DNA of 46,430 nucleotides, from positions 1 through 46,430 of the forward strand of contig JAPLOI010000007.1 of assembly GCA_026400815.1 (NCBI GenBank). Reading direction: 5' to 3'. The notes beneath the pieces were generated by a model. It was not told the origin of the DNA. It saw nothing but the letters and a program-made list of their open reading frames with translations, and did not search any database. The stretch is from Alphaproteobacteria bacterium (lineage in GTDB: Bacteria; Pseudomonadota; Alphaproteobacteria; Acetobacterales; Acetobacteraceae). The position numbers were made by a program, and so were the translations under genes. This document shows positions 33,450-41,557 of the stretch, piece by piece. Position 1 is the stretch's first letter, and each line of letters starts with the position of its first letter.

Positions 33450-34229
33450 TCAGCGCGTGGGCGCCGGCCGCCCCGCCTTGGCCGTGCCGCGATCATCCGC
33501 GATCACCGCGTCGATCGTGGATTGGCGGTTCTGCCGGTACAGGCTGCGCAGCGTGGCATAGGGGTCCAGCGCCTGCGCCCGCATCTTGTCCAGGTCGTCG
33601 ATGAAGCGAGACCGCGTATCCACCGCGTTCGCCCCGGTGCGCCCATAGCCCAGCGCGTTCACCGTCCGGCCCTGGCCGATCCAGGCAAACGGGTCCAGCG
33701 CCATGTCCGCCCCGCGCCCCACCGCATCGCGCGGGCCGGATGGGCCGAACACCGGCAGGAACAGGTACGGCCCCTCCCCCGCGCCCCACACCGCCAGCGT
33801 CATGCCGAAATCCGAATCATGCTTCGGCCAGCCCATTCCGGTCGCCGGGTCCAGCAACCCGCCGATCCCCAGCGTGGTATTGACGATCATCCGCATGAAG
33901 GTGTCGCCGGCGCGCTTCGGCTTGCCCTGCATCATGTCGTTGGCCAGCACCACCGGGCTCGCCAAATTGTCCAGCACGTTGCGCACGCCCGTCTGCGCCG
34001 GAGCCGGCACGATATTGCGATAGGCCAACGCCAGCGGCTTCAGGATCACCGCGTCCAGCCCGTCATTCACCTCGTAGATCACGCGGTTGGTGGGCTCCAG
34101 CGGGTCGTTCGCCGCCTTGTAGTCTGCCACCGCCTCGGGGTCCGACGGGTCGGGTGGCGTCGCGCAGGCAGCGAGCGCGCCCATCATCAGCACGGCAGAA
34201 AGCCAGGTCCGCACAGCCACGCGCATCAT
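33450..34229 (-). CDS. mlaA: Outer-membrane lipoprotein MlaA (VacJ)
   Basis: This 259-residue VacJ/MlaA-family lipoprotein removes mislocalised phospholipids from the outer leaflet. The signal ends LMMGALAAC. Family signatures are NDPLEPTNRVIYEVND, YRNIVPAPAQTGVRNVLDNLASPVV, and FGMTLAVWGAGEGPYLFLPVFGPSGPRD, a few residues more than the classic GPYLVLPLLGPSS-RD motif. I chose the ATG at 34229 (ATGATG, GAGGG upstream); an ATG ten codons earlier is possible. The open frame continues far upstream over metF in antisense and that part is not coding. It is followed by mlaC. Confidence 0.93.
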   Translation of the reverse strand: MMRVAVRTWLSAVLMMGALAACATPPDPSDPEAVADYKAANDPLEPTNRVIYEVNDGLDAVILKPLALAYRNIVPAPAQTGVRNVLDNLASPVVLANDMMQGKPKRAGDTFMRMIVNTTLGIGGLLDPATGMGWPKHDSDFGMTLAVWGAGEGPYLFLPVFGPSGPRDAVGRGADMALDPFAWIGQGRTVNALGYGRTGANAVDTRSRFIDDLDKMRAQALDPYATLRSLYRQNRQSTIDAVIADDRGTAKAGRPAPTR

Positions 34230-34361
34230 CGCCCTCGCAGGGAACACAACGATGTTCATACGCCCGCCGGCCACCGCGCGCCAAGCACGGAACAGTGTAA
34301 TCTTGCGCGATCGGCAAAAAGACATATAAATGTCTTTATGTCTTCCCTCCAGGAGCCCCGG
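34230..34361. promoter_or_regulatory. mlaA-metF divergent region with AAGACAT-ATGTCTT palindrome
   Basis: This 132-bp divergent region ends in an AT-rich patch next to metF. It carries the inverted repeat AAGACAT-ATAA-ATGTCTT (34319-34336) and an overlapping ATAAA-N4-TTTAT. Methionine-cycle genes in many Proteobacteria are controlled by ArsR-type SAH/SAM regulators (SahR) that bind AT-rich palindromes of similar form. That connection is inference, and no such regulator is encoded in the window. Confidence 0.4.
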
Positions 34362-35303
34362 ATGAACGCCGCTCCCCCCGCCTCTTCTCCCCTCGCCCGC
34401 TGGCTCACCGGCCCGCGCTTTGCCGGCATGCCCGTGCTCAGCGACGATTTGCCCGCGCCGCTGCTGTCCTTCGAGTTCTTCCCGCCCCGCACGGAGGCGC
34501 TGGAACAACAGCTCTGGGCCTGCATCCGCCGCCTGGAGCCACTGGCCCCCCGTTTCGTCTCCGTCACCTACGGCGCCGGCGGCAGCACCCAGGCGCGCAC
34601 CCACGCCACCGTGGCCCGCATCGTGACGGACACCACCCTCACCCCCGCCGCCCACCTCACCTGCGTCGGCGCCAGCCGTGGCGAGGTGGATGACGTCGCC
34701 CGGCAATACTGGGATGCCGGCATCCGCCACATCGTCGCCTTGCGCGGCGACGTTCCCGGCGGCGCCGCCTACGAACCCCACCCGGATGGCTACGCCTACG
34801 CCGCCGACCTCGTCGCCGGCCTCAAGCGCATCGCCGACTTCGAAATCTCGGTGGCCGCCTACCCGGAAATCCACCCCACCGCCACCAGCCCGCTGGCAGA
34901 CCTGGACAACCTCAAGCGCAAGCTCGATGCCGGCGCCACCCGCGCCATCACCAACTACTTCTTCGACAACCCCACCTTCCTGCGCTTCCTCGACCTCGCC
35001 CTGGCCGCCGGCATCACCGCGCCGATCGTGCCGGGCATCATGCCGGTCTCGAACTACGCCCAGATCGTGAAGTTCTCCGGCACCAGCGGCGTCAAGGTCC
35101 CCGCTTGGCTCGGCCGCTACTTCGAAGGCGTGGAAGACGACATGGAAACCCGCCGCATGATCGCCGCCCATATCGCCGCCGAGCAGGTGCGAACCCTGCA
35201 AGCCAACGGCATCGACGAATTCCACTTCTACACCCTGAACCGCCCCGACCTCACCTACGCCATCGCCCATATCCTCGGCGTGCGGCCGACGGCAGGGACG
35301 TAA
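34362..35303 (+). CDS. metF: Methylenetetrahydrofolate reductase MetF
   Basis: This 313-residue cytoplasmic flavoprotein reduces 5,10-methylene-THF to 5-methyl-THF for methionine synthesis. It has the FAD-binding TIM-barrel signatures SFEFFPPRT with the catalytic Glu38, SVTYGAGGS, and ALRGDVP with Asp130 near the flavin, followed by NLKRKLDAGA, ITNYFFDN and PGIMPV. The ATG at 34362 has AGGAG six bases upstream; an ATG eight codons earlier lies next to the palindrome and lacks a ribosome site. The gene is divergent from mlaA. The stop is directly followed by the composite palindromic element at 35304. Confidence 0.95.
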   Translation: MNAAPPASSPLARWLTGPRFAGMPVLSDDLPAPLLSFEFFPPRTEALEQQLWACIRRLEPLAPRFVSVTYGAGGSTQARTHATVARIVTDTTLTPAAHLTCVGASRGEVDDVARQYWDAGIRHIVALRGDVPGGAAYEPHPDGYAYAADLVAGLKRIADFEISVAAYPEIHPTATSPLADLDNLKRKLDAGATRAITNYFFDNPTFLRFLDLALAAGITAPIVPGIMPVSNYAQIVKFSGTSGVKVPAWLGRYFEGVEDDMETRRMIAAHIAAEQVRTLQANGIDEFHFYTLNRPDLTYAIAHILGVRPTAGT

Positions 35304-35480
35304 GCAAGGCCAGGGGCTTTGCCCCTGGACCCCACTGGGGCCTTAGGCCCCAGACCCCGCGACTTCTTCCGCCTCCGGCGGGGAGGGGCCGTCGAGGCGG
35401 TGGAGAAACCCGGACGGCCCCTCCCCGCCGGAGGCGGAACAAAAAATGTGGGTCCAGGGACCTCAGGTCCCTGGCGGGGT
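35304..35480. repeat. Composite palindromic element with five hairpins between convergent genes
   Basis: A 177-bp imperfect inverted repeat. The centre is a perfect 27-bp stem (35367-35393 with 35413-35439) around a 19-base loop. Each flank holds two smaller hairpins: CCAGGGGC-TTT-GCCCCTGG and GGGGCC-TTA-GGCCCC on the left, CCAGGGACC-TCA-GGTCCCTGG and AAGGGGC-AGC-GCCCCTT on the right (the last extends to about 35499). Similar GGGGC-type palindromes are scattered in Rhodospirillales genomes. It begins at the base after the metF stop, and its right edge runs into the transporter gene. Confidence 0.85.
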
Positions 35481-36466
35481 CAAGGGGCAGCGCCCCTTGC
35501 CTTCCTTCCTCCCCACCGCCGCGCGCCCGCATAGATCGGCCGCAGCAGGAAGGGGCTCAGGAACAGCGGGAACTGGCACAGCGCGAAGAACAGCCCCACC
35601 CGCGGGTCGGCCGCGGCTGGCAGGATGGCGAGGTAGAGCGCCATGTTGCGGTTGCCGCCCATCAGCCCGGCCGCTGCGGCGGGCCGCCAGCCCCCCAAGG
35701 GGATCAGGATGGCGAAGGCCAGGGTGGTGGCCAGGTTCAGGCCGAAATTCACCACGAAGGCGGCCGTGGCGGCCTGGGCCACCCACCAGGGGTCATCCAG
35801 CAGCCGGTCCGCCAACCCCTTCATCACGCCGAAGCCGTAGAGCACCACGATCCACACCACCGCCCCATCGATCGCCGGCCCCAGCGGCGCCAGGCGCTCG
35901 GCCCCCGCCAGACGGTGGATCAGCAACGAGAGCAAAAGCGGCACCCCCACCACCAGCCCCAGCCGGGCCATGAAGGCGGGCAGGGACAGGGCGAGGTCGA
36001 TCCCGATCAGCGCGTGCACCATCGGCGGCGCGGTCAGCGGCACCAGCAGCGTGGTGGCCACCGTGGCCAGCAGCGTCAGTTCCGCATCCAGCCCCACCAG
36101 CCGCGCGAAGGCGGCCGAGGAGGTGGCGGCGCAGCCGGTGGCGAAGATCACCAGGGCGCCGGCGATGCCGGGATCGAGCGAAAGGGGCTGGATCGCCGCC
36201 CACACCAGCACCGGCGCCACCAGCGCGTGGAACAGGATGATCGCCACCAGCCGCGCCGGCCGCTTCAGGTGGAACACCGCGCCGCGCATATCCACCCGCA
36301 GCAGCACCAGCGTCATCAGCATCACCACGTTCGGCGCGATGAACCAGTGCAGCGCATCGGCCAGCGGCGGGATCAGCAGCCCGCCGAACACGCCCACGGC
36401 CAGCAGCGCCCCGCCATGGCGGGCGGAAGCGGCGAGAAAGCGCAGGAAGGCATCGATCGCGAACAC
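35480..36466 (-). CDS. SBF-family (bile acid:sodium symporter-like) transporter
   Basis: This 328-residue integral membrane protein of the SBF/BASS superfamily has about nine or ten hydrophobic segments, with the signatures ATGCAATSSAAFARLVGLD and MGGNRNMALYLAIL. It probably transports an organic anion coupled to sodium; the substrate is unknown. Translation starts at GTG 36466; no ATG is available close by. The last seven residues and stop lie in the right hairpin of the composite repeat, so the repeat has supplied or changed the C-terminus. It is divergent from the helicase gene with 77 bp between starts. Confidence 0.83.
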   Translation of the reverse strand: MFAIDAFLRFLAASARHGGALLAVGVFGGLLIPPLADALHWFIAPNVVMLMTLVLLRVDMRGAVFHLKRPARLVAIILFHALVAPVLVWAAIQPLSLDPGIAGALVIFATGCAATSSAAFARLVGLDAELTLLATVATTLLVPLTAPPMVHALIGIDLALSLPAFMARLGLVVGVPLLLSLLIHRLAGAERLAPLGPAIDGAVVWIVVLYGFGVMKGLADRLLDDPWWVAQAATAAFVVNFGLNLATTLAFAILIPLGGWRPAAAAGLMGGNRNMALYLAILPAAADPRVGLFFALCQFPLFLSPFLLRPIYAGARRWGGRKARGAAP

Positions 36467-36543
36467 CGCGGCGGGATCGCATACCGGGCCGGATCGCGGA
36501 AGGGGAGTTCCGCCGCGTTCGCCAATCGTTCTATACCGCGGGG

Positions 36544-38730
36544 ATGACCGACTACCTTGCCCGACTGAACGAAGAGCAGCGCGAAGCCGTGGAGGCGCTG
36601 GATGGCCCCGTGCTGGTGCTGGCCGGCGCCGGCACCGGCAAGACGCGGGTGCTCACCACCCGCTTCGCCCACATCCTGCTCACCCGCCGCGCCTTCCCCA
36701 GCCAGGTGCTGGCCGTCACGTTCACCAACCGTGCGGCAAAGGAAATGCGCGAGCGCGTCGGCGCCATGCTCGGCGGCCCCGCGGAGGGGCTGTGGCTCGG
36801 CACCTTCCACGCGCTGTGCGCCCGCATGTTGCGCCGCCACGCCGATCTCGTCGGCCTCACCAGCAGCTTCAACATCCTGGATACCGATGACCAGCTGCGC
36901 CTGCTGAAGCAGGTGATGGAGGCCGCCCGCGTCGACACCAAGCGCTGGGCGCCCCCGGCGCTGATGGCGATCATCCAGCGCTGGAAGGACAAGGGCCTCA
37001 CGCCGGCCCGAGTCACCGCGGCCGACGACACCGACTTCGCCGGCGGCGCCGCGCGGCGGCTCTACCAGGAGTACCAGGACCGCCTGAAGGCGCTGAATAC
37101 CGCCGATTTCGGCGACCTGCTGCTGCACATGACGGAGATCCTGCGCGACCACGCCGATGTGCTGGCCGACTACCACCGGCGGTTCCGCTATATCCTGGTG
37201 GACGAGTACCAGGACACCAACGTGGTGCAGTATCTCTGGCTGCGGCTGCTGGCCCAGGGCAACCACAACATCTGCTGCGTCGGCGACGAGGACCAGTCGA
37301 TCTATTCCTGGCGCGGCGCCGAGATCGAGAACATCCTGCGCTTCGAACGTGATTTCCCCGGCGCCAAGGTGGTCCGGCTGGAGCGCAACTACCGTTCCAC
37401 CGCCCCCATCCTCGCCGCCGCCTCCGTGCTGATCGCCCACAACCAGGCCCGCCTCGGCAAGACGCTGCGGGCGGGGCGCGACGAGCCCAATGCCGAGAAG
37501 ATCGAGGTGGTGGGCCTGTGGGACTCCGACGAGGAGGCCCGCATGGTGGGCGACCGCATCGAAACCCTGCGCCGCAGCGGCGATTCGTTGGCCGAGATGG
37601 CCGTGCTGGTCCGCACCGGCGCCCAGACCCGCGCGGTGGAGGAACGCCTGATCACGCTGGGCATCCCCTACCGCGTCATCGGCGGCTTGCGTTTCTACGA
37701 ACGCCAGGAAATCCGCGACGCCATCGCCTATGCCCGCCTGCTGCACCAGCCGGCCGACGACCTGGCCTTTGAGCGCATCGTCAACGTCCCGCGCCGCGGC
37801 GTGGGCGACACGGCCCTGCGACAGATCCACGCCACTGCGCGTGAGCACACTCTCTCGCTGCACGATGCCGCCGCGCTTCTGGTGGAAACCGGCGGCGTGA
37901 AGGGCAAGCTGCGCGACAGCCTGCGCGAGCTGCTTTCCGGCTTCGTGCGCTGGCGCCAGGGCCTGCAGACCGAAGGCCACGTCGTCACGCTGCAGGTGAT
38001 GCTGGACGAGAGCGGCTACACCGAGATGTGGCGCCAGGACAAATCGATCGAAGCGCCGGGGCGGCTCGATAACCTCAAGGAGTTCGTCCGCGCCCTGGCC
38101 GATTTCGAGGCGCTCGCCGGCTTCCTCGACCATGTCTCGCTGGTGATGGAAAACGAGCAATCGTCCGAGGGCGACCGTGCCAGCCTGATGACCCTGCACG
38201 CCGCCAAGGGCCTCGAATTCGACACGGTGTTCCTCCCGGGCTGGGAGGAAGGCCTGTTTCCCAGCCAGCGCACCATGGACGAGAGCGGCGCCAAGGGCCT
38301 GGAGGAGGAGCGCCGGCTGGCCTACGTGGGCATCACCCGCGCCCGCCGCCGCGCCATCATCAGCCACGCCGCCAACCGCCGGCTCTACGCCAACTGGCAG
38401 AGCAGCGTGCCCAGCCGGTTCCTGGATGAGTTGCCCGAGGAACACGTGAAGCGCACCGGCTCCGCCGCCATGGAACGCGAACGCCGCCTGACCGCGCCCC
38501 CCGCCTTTGCCGGCGCCTTCCCCATCACCGCCCGCCGCCCGCGCATCTCCGAGGCCTGGGAACAGCCGGCCCGGCCGCAGCGGGCGGAGAAGATCCCGGT
38601 GGGCACGCGCGTGTTCCACCAGAAATTCGGCATGGGCACCGTGACCCGCACCGAGGACGACAAGCTGGATATCGCCTTCGACAATGCCGGTGAGAAGCGG
38701 GTGTTGGATCGGTTCGTCGAGAAAGCATAG
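36544..38730 (+). CDS. uvrD: UvrD/PcrA-type superfamily 1 DNA helicase
   Basis: This 728-residue 3'-5' DNA helicase acts in nucleotide-excision and mismatch repair. Helicase motifs are present in order: Walker A GAGTGKT (28-34), VTFTNRAAKEM (Ia), DEYQDTN (II), GDEDQSIYSWRGAE (III), ERNYRST (IV), LMTLHAAKGLEFD (V) and EEERRLAYVGITRA (VI). The C-terminus ends with GTRVFHQKFGMGTV, the Tudor-like module that in PcrA/UvrD contacts RNA polymerase. Length is typical. prmA follows after 59 bp, with a small hairpin between. PcrA versus UvrD cannot be separated from sequence alone. Confidence 0.95.
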   Translation: MTDYLARLNEEQREAVEALDGPVLVLAGAGTGKTRVLTTRFAHILLTRRAFPSQVLAVTFTNRAAKEMRERVGAMLGGPAEGLWLGTFHALCARMLRRHADLVGLTSSFNILDTDDQLRLLKQVMEAARVDTKRWAPPALMAIIQRWKDKGLTPARVTAADDTDFAGGAARRLYQEYQDRLKALNTADFGDLLLHMTEILRDHADVLADYHRRFRYILVDEYQDTNVVQYLWLRLLAQGNHNICCVGDEDQSIYSWRGAEIENILRFERDFPGAKVVRLERNYRSTAPILAAASVLIAHNQARLGKTLRAGRDEPNAEKIEVVGLWDSDEEARMVGDRIETLRRSGDSLAEMAVLVRTGAQTRAVEERLITLGIPYRVIGGLRFYERQEIRDAIAYARLLHQPADDLAFERIVNVPRRGVGDTALRQIHATAREHTLSLHDAAALLVETGGVKGKLRDSLRELLSGFVRWRQGLQTEGHVVTLQVMLDESGYTEMWRQDKSIEAPGRLDNLKEFVRALADFEALAGFLDHVSLVMENEQSSEGDRASLMTLHAAKGLEFDTVFLPGWEEGLFPSQRTMDESGAKGLEEERRLAYVGITRARRRAIISHAANRRLYANWQSSVPSRFLDELPEEHVKRTGSAAMERERRLTAPPAFAGAFPITARRPRISEAWEQPARPQRAEKIPVGTRVFHQKFGMGTVTRTEDDKLDIAFDNAGEKRVLDRFVEKA

Positions 38731-38754
38731 CGCCTCCCAATCAGGCCGAGGCGC
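38730..38754 (+). terminator. Hairpin after the helicase gene, weak terminator candidate
   Basis: An inverted repeat GCGCCTC (38730-38736) with GAGGCGC (38748-38754) around an 11-base loop, starting at the last base of the helicase stop codon. No U-run follows directly (CAAACAGAACAC), so it may only stabilise or attenuate; prmA is in the same direction. Confidence 0.35.
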
Positions 38755-38789
38755 AAACAGAACACTCTTTCCTCTCCCTGGAACCCACA

Positions 38790-39725
38790 ATGCCCCCCCG
38801 CCACGCCACCCAGCTTGAAACCGTTTCGATCACCGTTCCCGAGGATGCGCTGGAGGCCTACGAGGCCGCGCTCGGCGTGGCCTGCGGCACGGTCGGCTTC
38901 TTCCTCGATGAGGAGACCGGGCTCTGGACGCTGGAGGGCGTGAAGGATCGCGGTGCCAATGAGGGCGACCTCACCGCCGCCCTCGCCCTGGCCGCCCTGC
39001 TCACCGGCTTCACCGCCACGCCGGAGCGGGCGCGGACGGAGGCGGAGGGCTGGCTGGCCCGCACGCTGGAGAGCTTTCCGGAACAGCAGGTCGGGCGCCG
39101 CTTTGCCGTGCGCGGTACGCATCTCACCGACTGCCCGTCGCCCGGGCGCATTGCGATCGTGCTCGATGCCGGCATCGCCTTTGGCTCCGGCGAGCATGGC
39201 TCCACCCGCGGCTGCCTGCGGGCGCTGGAGCTGGTGGCCCACCGGGCGCCGCGGAACATCCTCGATCTCGGCACCGGCTCCGGCATTCTCGCCATGGCGG
39301 CGGCGAAGCTGCTGCATCGCCGTGTGCTGGCCACCGATATCGATCCCTGGTCGGTGCGGGTCACCCGGTCCAATGCCCTCCGCAACGGGCTGTCCGGCCG
39401 CCTGCGGGCGCTGCGCGCGGATGGCTGGACCTCCCCGGTGCTCACCCGCCACGCGCCCTATGATCTCGTGTTTGCCAATATCCTGGCCCGCCCCCTCACC
39501 CGCATGGCCCGCCACCTCGCCCGCCATCTGGCGCCGGGTGGCACGGCCATCCTCGCCGGGCTGTTGGCGAGCCAGGTGCCCTGGGTGCTGGCGGCGCACC
39601 GGGGCCAGGGCCTGGTGCTGGAGCGCACCCTGGTGGAGCCTCGCTCCGCCAACGACCCGGTCGGGCGCGGCTGGGCTACCCTGATCCTGCGCAAGCGTGG
39701 CGGGCATTCTCAGACCGCGTCATGA
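38790..39725 (+). CDS. prmA: Ribosomal protein L11 methyltransferase PrmA
   Basis: This 311-residue SAM-dependent methyltransferase trimethylates ribosomal protein L11. The N-terminal substrate-recognition domain (1-105) is followed by the family signature LDAGIAFGSGEHGSTRGCL (125-143), the SAM-binding motif DLGTGSG (159-165) and FANILARPL. Length is normal. It overlaps the convergent serine-hydrolase gene by 6 bp. It follows the helicase gene and may share its transcript. Confidence 0.93.
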   Translation: MPPRHATQLETVSITVPEDALEAYEAALGVACGTVGFFLDEETGLWTLEGVKDRGANEGDLTAALALAALLTGFTATPERARTEAEGWLARTLESFPEQQVGRRFAVRGTHLTDCPSPGRIAIVLDAGIAFGSGEHGSTRGCLRALELVAHRAPRNILDLGTGSGILAMAAAKLLHRRVLATDIDPWSVRVTRSNALRNGLSGRLRALRADGWTSPVLTRHAPYDLVFANILARPLTRMARHLARHLAPGGTAILAGLLASQVPWVLAAHRGQGLVLERTLVEPRSANDPVGRGWATLILRKRGGHSQTAS

Positions 39726-40814
39726 CCTGACGGGGTCGACGAAGCGGCTCCAGTCCAACGCCGTGCCGGGGGCACTGGCCCGCCGCCCCTCCCACAGCGC
39801 CCGGTCCAGCGCCGCGACCGCGGCATTGCCGGGGTGGGGGCGATAGGCTGCGAACCAGGCGGCGCCGTCCGCCGCGTGCACAGCAAAGGTGCCGGCGCTG
39901 ACATCCACCTCCCAGGCCGGCCAGCGATAGGTCCAGGACCCGCTGTGCCACCGGTTCTGCCCGCCTGCCACGGGCCGGCGCAATTGGCCCAGGCTGTAGA
40001 ACACGGGCCCGTCCGGTGTCGTTGCCTTGCCGGTGGGATCGCGCATCCAGGCCGCCACCGCTGGCGGCACCAGCCGTTCGCTGCGCAGCAGCAGCGCCAG
40101 GTATTCCGGCGCCGACAGCGACCAGCCGCCGGTGGCACCCAGCACGCCCCAGGTGGAGTCCAGCGCCGGCCGGCGGATGCCAAGCGGCGCCAGCACCTGC
40201 TGCGCGGTGAAGTCGGCATAGGGCTGGCCCGCCACCTCCGCGACGGCGAGGCCCGCCAGCAGGAAATTCGTGTTGGCGTATTCATACGCCACCCCGGCTG
40301 GCCGCTCCGGCCGCACCGCCAGAAGTGCCGGTACCAGCTGCTCGGGCGAGAGCTCGCGCGGCCGGGCGGTACGCAGCAGGGCTTGCAGGCCTGGCACCGC
40401 CTCGCCGCCGAACTGGCGCGCCAGGCCGGTGCGGTGGGACAGCAGGTCGGCCAGCCGCAGCGTCGCCAGCGGCCCGTGCAGCATCCGCCGGGGCAGTAGC
40501 GTGCCCAGCATCGACTCCAGCGCAAGCCGGCCATGCCCGGCCAGCCGCGCCACGGCCAGGCCGGTGATGAACTTCGACAGGCTCCAGACCGGCACCCGTG
40601 CCATGGGGTCGGCACCGCCGAAGCCCGCCAGCTGCACCAGCTGCCCCTCCAGCGCCAGCGCGACCACGCCGGACGTGACGCGGTGGGCCGCCATCCAGCG
40701 GGCGAAGACGGCGGCCATCGGCCCCGTGGCGGCCGGCTGGGCATGCGCCAAGCCCATTCCCGCCAACACGCCGGGTGCGGCGATCACGGCGCGGCGGCTG
40801 ATCGGCGGTATCAT
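39720..40814 (-). CDS. Exported serine hydrolase, class C beta-lactamase/esterase fold
   Basis: This 364-residue protein carries a twin-arginine-like signal (ISRRAVIAAPGVLAGMGLAHA). The catalytic fold has the SxxK motif S78-L-S-K81 within VWSLSKFITGLAV and Y179-A-N181 in place of YxN; a third-box-like GSWTYRW appears late. The family includes DD-peptidases, esterases and AmpC-like beta-lactamases; true lactamase activity should not be assumed. I chose the ATG at 40814, as the extension to 40874 adds nothing signal-like. It is convergent with prmA. A terminator for the next gene lies upstream. Confidence 0.85.
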   Translation of the reverse strand: MIPPISRRAVIAAPGVLAGMGLAHAQPAATGPMAAVFARWMAAHRVTSGVVALALEGQLVQLAGFGGADPMARVPVWSLSKFITGLAVARLAGHGRLALESMLGTLLPRRMLHGPLATLRLADLLSHRTGLARQFGGEAVPGLQALLRTARPRELSPEQLVPALLAVRPERPAGVAYEYANTNFLLAGLAVAEVAGQPYADFTAQQVLAPLGIRRPALDSTWGVLGATGGWSLSAPEYLALLLRSERLVPPAVAAWMRDPTGKATTPDGPVFYSLGQLRRPVAGGQNRWHSGSWTYRWPAWEVDVSAGTFAVHAADGAAWFAAYRPHPGNAAVAALDRALWEGRRASAPGTALDWSRFVDPVRS

Positions 40815-40876
40815 GCGGTCACCTTGCATTGCCCCCCATGCAGCGGCACCAGACTGGAGCAGGATGCCGCCCAACG

Positions 40877-40910
40877 AAAAGGGCCCATCCTCTTGCGAGG
40901 CATGGGCCCT
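40877..40910 (-). terminator. Rho-independent terminator of the DUF1127 gene
   Basis: On the minus strand a 9-bp stem AGGGCCCAT with its complement, containing a nested CCTC/GAGG, is followed by TTTTCGTTGG. It lies 134-167 bp downstream of the DUF1127 stop. A second GC-rich inverted repeat (CGGCCCGCCCC / GGGCCGGCC region, about 40959-41000) lies in the same 3' untranslated stretch. Confidence 0.7.
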
Positions 40911-41043
40911 GGGCGCTTGCGTTGGGCGGCGTGGCCGGCCTTCGCAGTAGAGATAACCGGCCCGCCCCTCGAGGGGGGGAGGAGAAGCGGGCCGGCCCGT
41001 CCGCGGCGCCTCTGGGGGGAGAGGTGTGCCGCGGGAACTGAAC

Positions 41044-41358
41044 TCAACCGCCGGCGATGCGGCCGGCCTGCAGGGCCGCGATCACGCGATCCCGATTGCG
41101 CTGGGCGGCAAAGGCATTGTCGTGCACCAGCGGAATCTCGCTGCGGCTGATGCCGATATCGGCCAGCTGTGCGTCGGAGAAGCTGGACACATCGCCCACC
41201 TCGGACTGGCGGGAAACCCAGCCGGAGACGGCCAGCAAAAGGCTGGAGAGCACGCCGGGGCGCGGGGCCTCCAGATACTCGGGTTCGTTCTGGTCGTAGT
41301 GCGACATCGTGCCGGGCAGCATCAGGCCCAGCTGCTCCTTGCTGACATGAGCGGTCAT
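41044..41358 (-). CDS. DUF1127 (YjiS-like) small protein
   Basis: This 104-residue protein has a C-terminal DUF1127 motif FSDAQLADIGISRSEIPLV (about 61-79), the signature of small Arg-rich regulatory proteins of alphaproteobacteria linked in some species to RNA turnover and phosphate or stress responses. The N-terminal half (THV-KEQLGLMLPGTMSHYDQNEPEYLEAPRPG) is longer than in the shortest family members. I chose the ATG at 41358; the frame continues 49 codons upstream without matching sequence. A terminator with long 3' untranslated region follows. Divergent from pepP with 199 bp between starts. Confidence 0.82.
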   Translation of the reverse strand: MTAHVSKEQLGLMLPGTMSHYDQNEPEYLEAPRPGVLSSLLLAVSGWVSRQSEVGDVSSFSDAQLADIGISRSEIPLVHDNAFAAQRNRDRVIAALQAGRIAGG

Positions 41359-41557
41359 GGGGATAGTCCCTGGAAGAGGTGATCGTGGCGGGCTCTCCGG
41401 CACTTGCGCCTTCGGCCACGCGATCATCGTGTGGCGGCTTGATACTGAAATGGCGGCGTTAGGGGAACTATCGTGTTCGCAGATGCAGCAATGCACAGGA
41501 CGCATGGACCGTTAACTAGCTATGCAAAAATATTAACCCAGCCTTGAGGTCCTTCCG
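41359..41557. promoter_or_regulatory. Divergent DUF1127-pepP intergenic region
   Basis: A 199-bp gap between divergent genes. The pepP side is AT-rich and contains GTTAA (41511-41515) and TTAAC (41533-41537), an inverted pair about 20 bases before the pepP ATG. The rest is GC-rich without a clear motif; no promoter boxes could be fixed. Confidence 0.3.

Noticed and set aside
34230-35270. Upstream extension of the mlaA frame over metF
   Set aside because: The extension is antisense to the well-supported metF gene, and the lipoprotein signal of MlaA begins at 34229.
39720-40814. Calling the serine hydrolase an antibiotic resistance beta-lactamase
   Set aside because: Only the SxxK and YxN motifs are visible; these are shared by esterases and DD-peptidases and no AmpR-type regulator is present.
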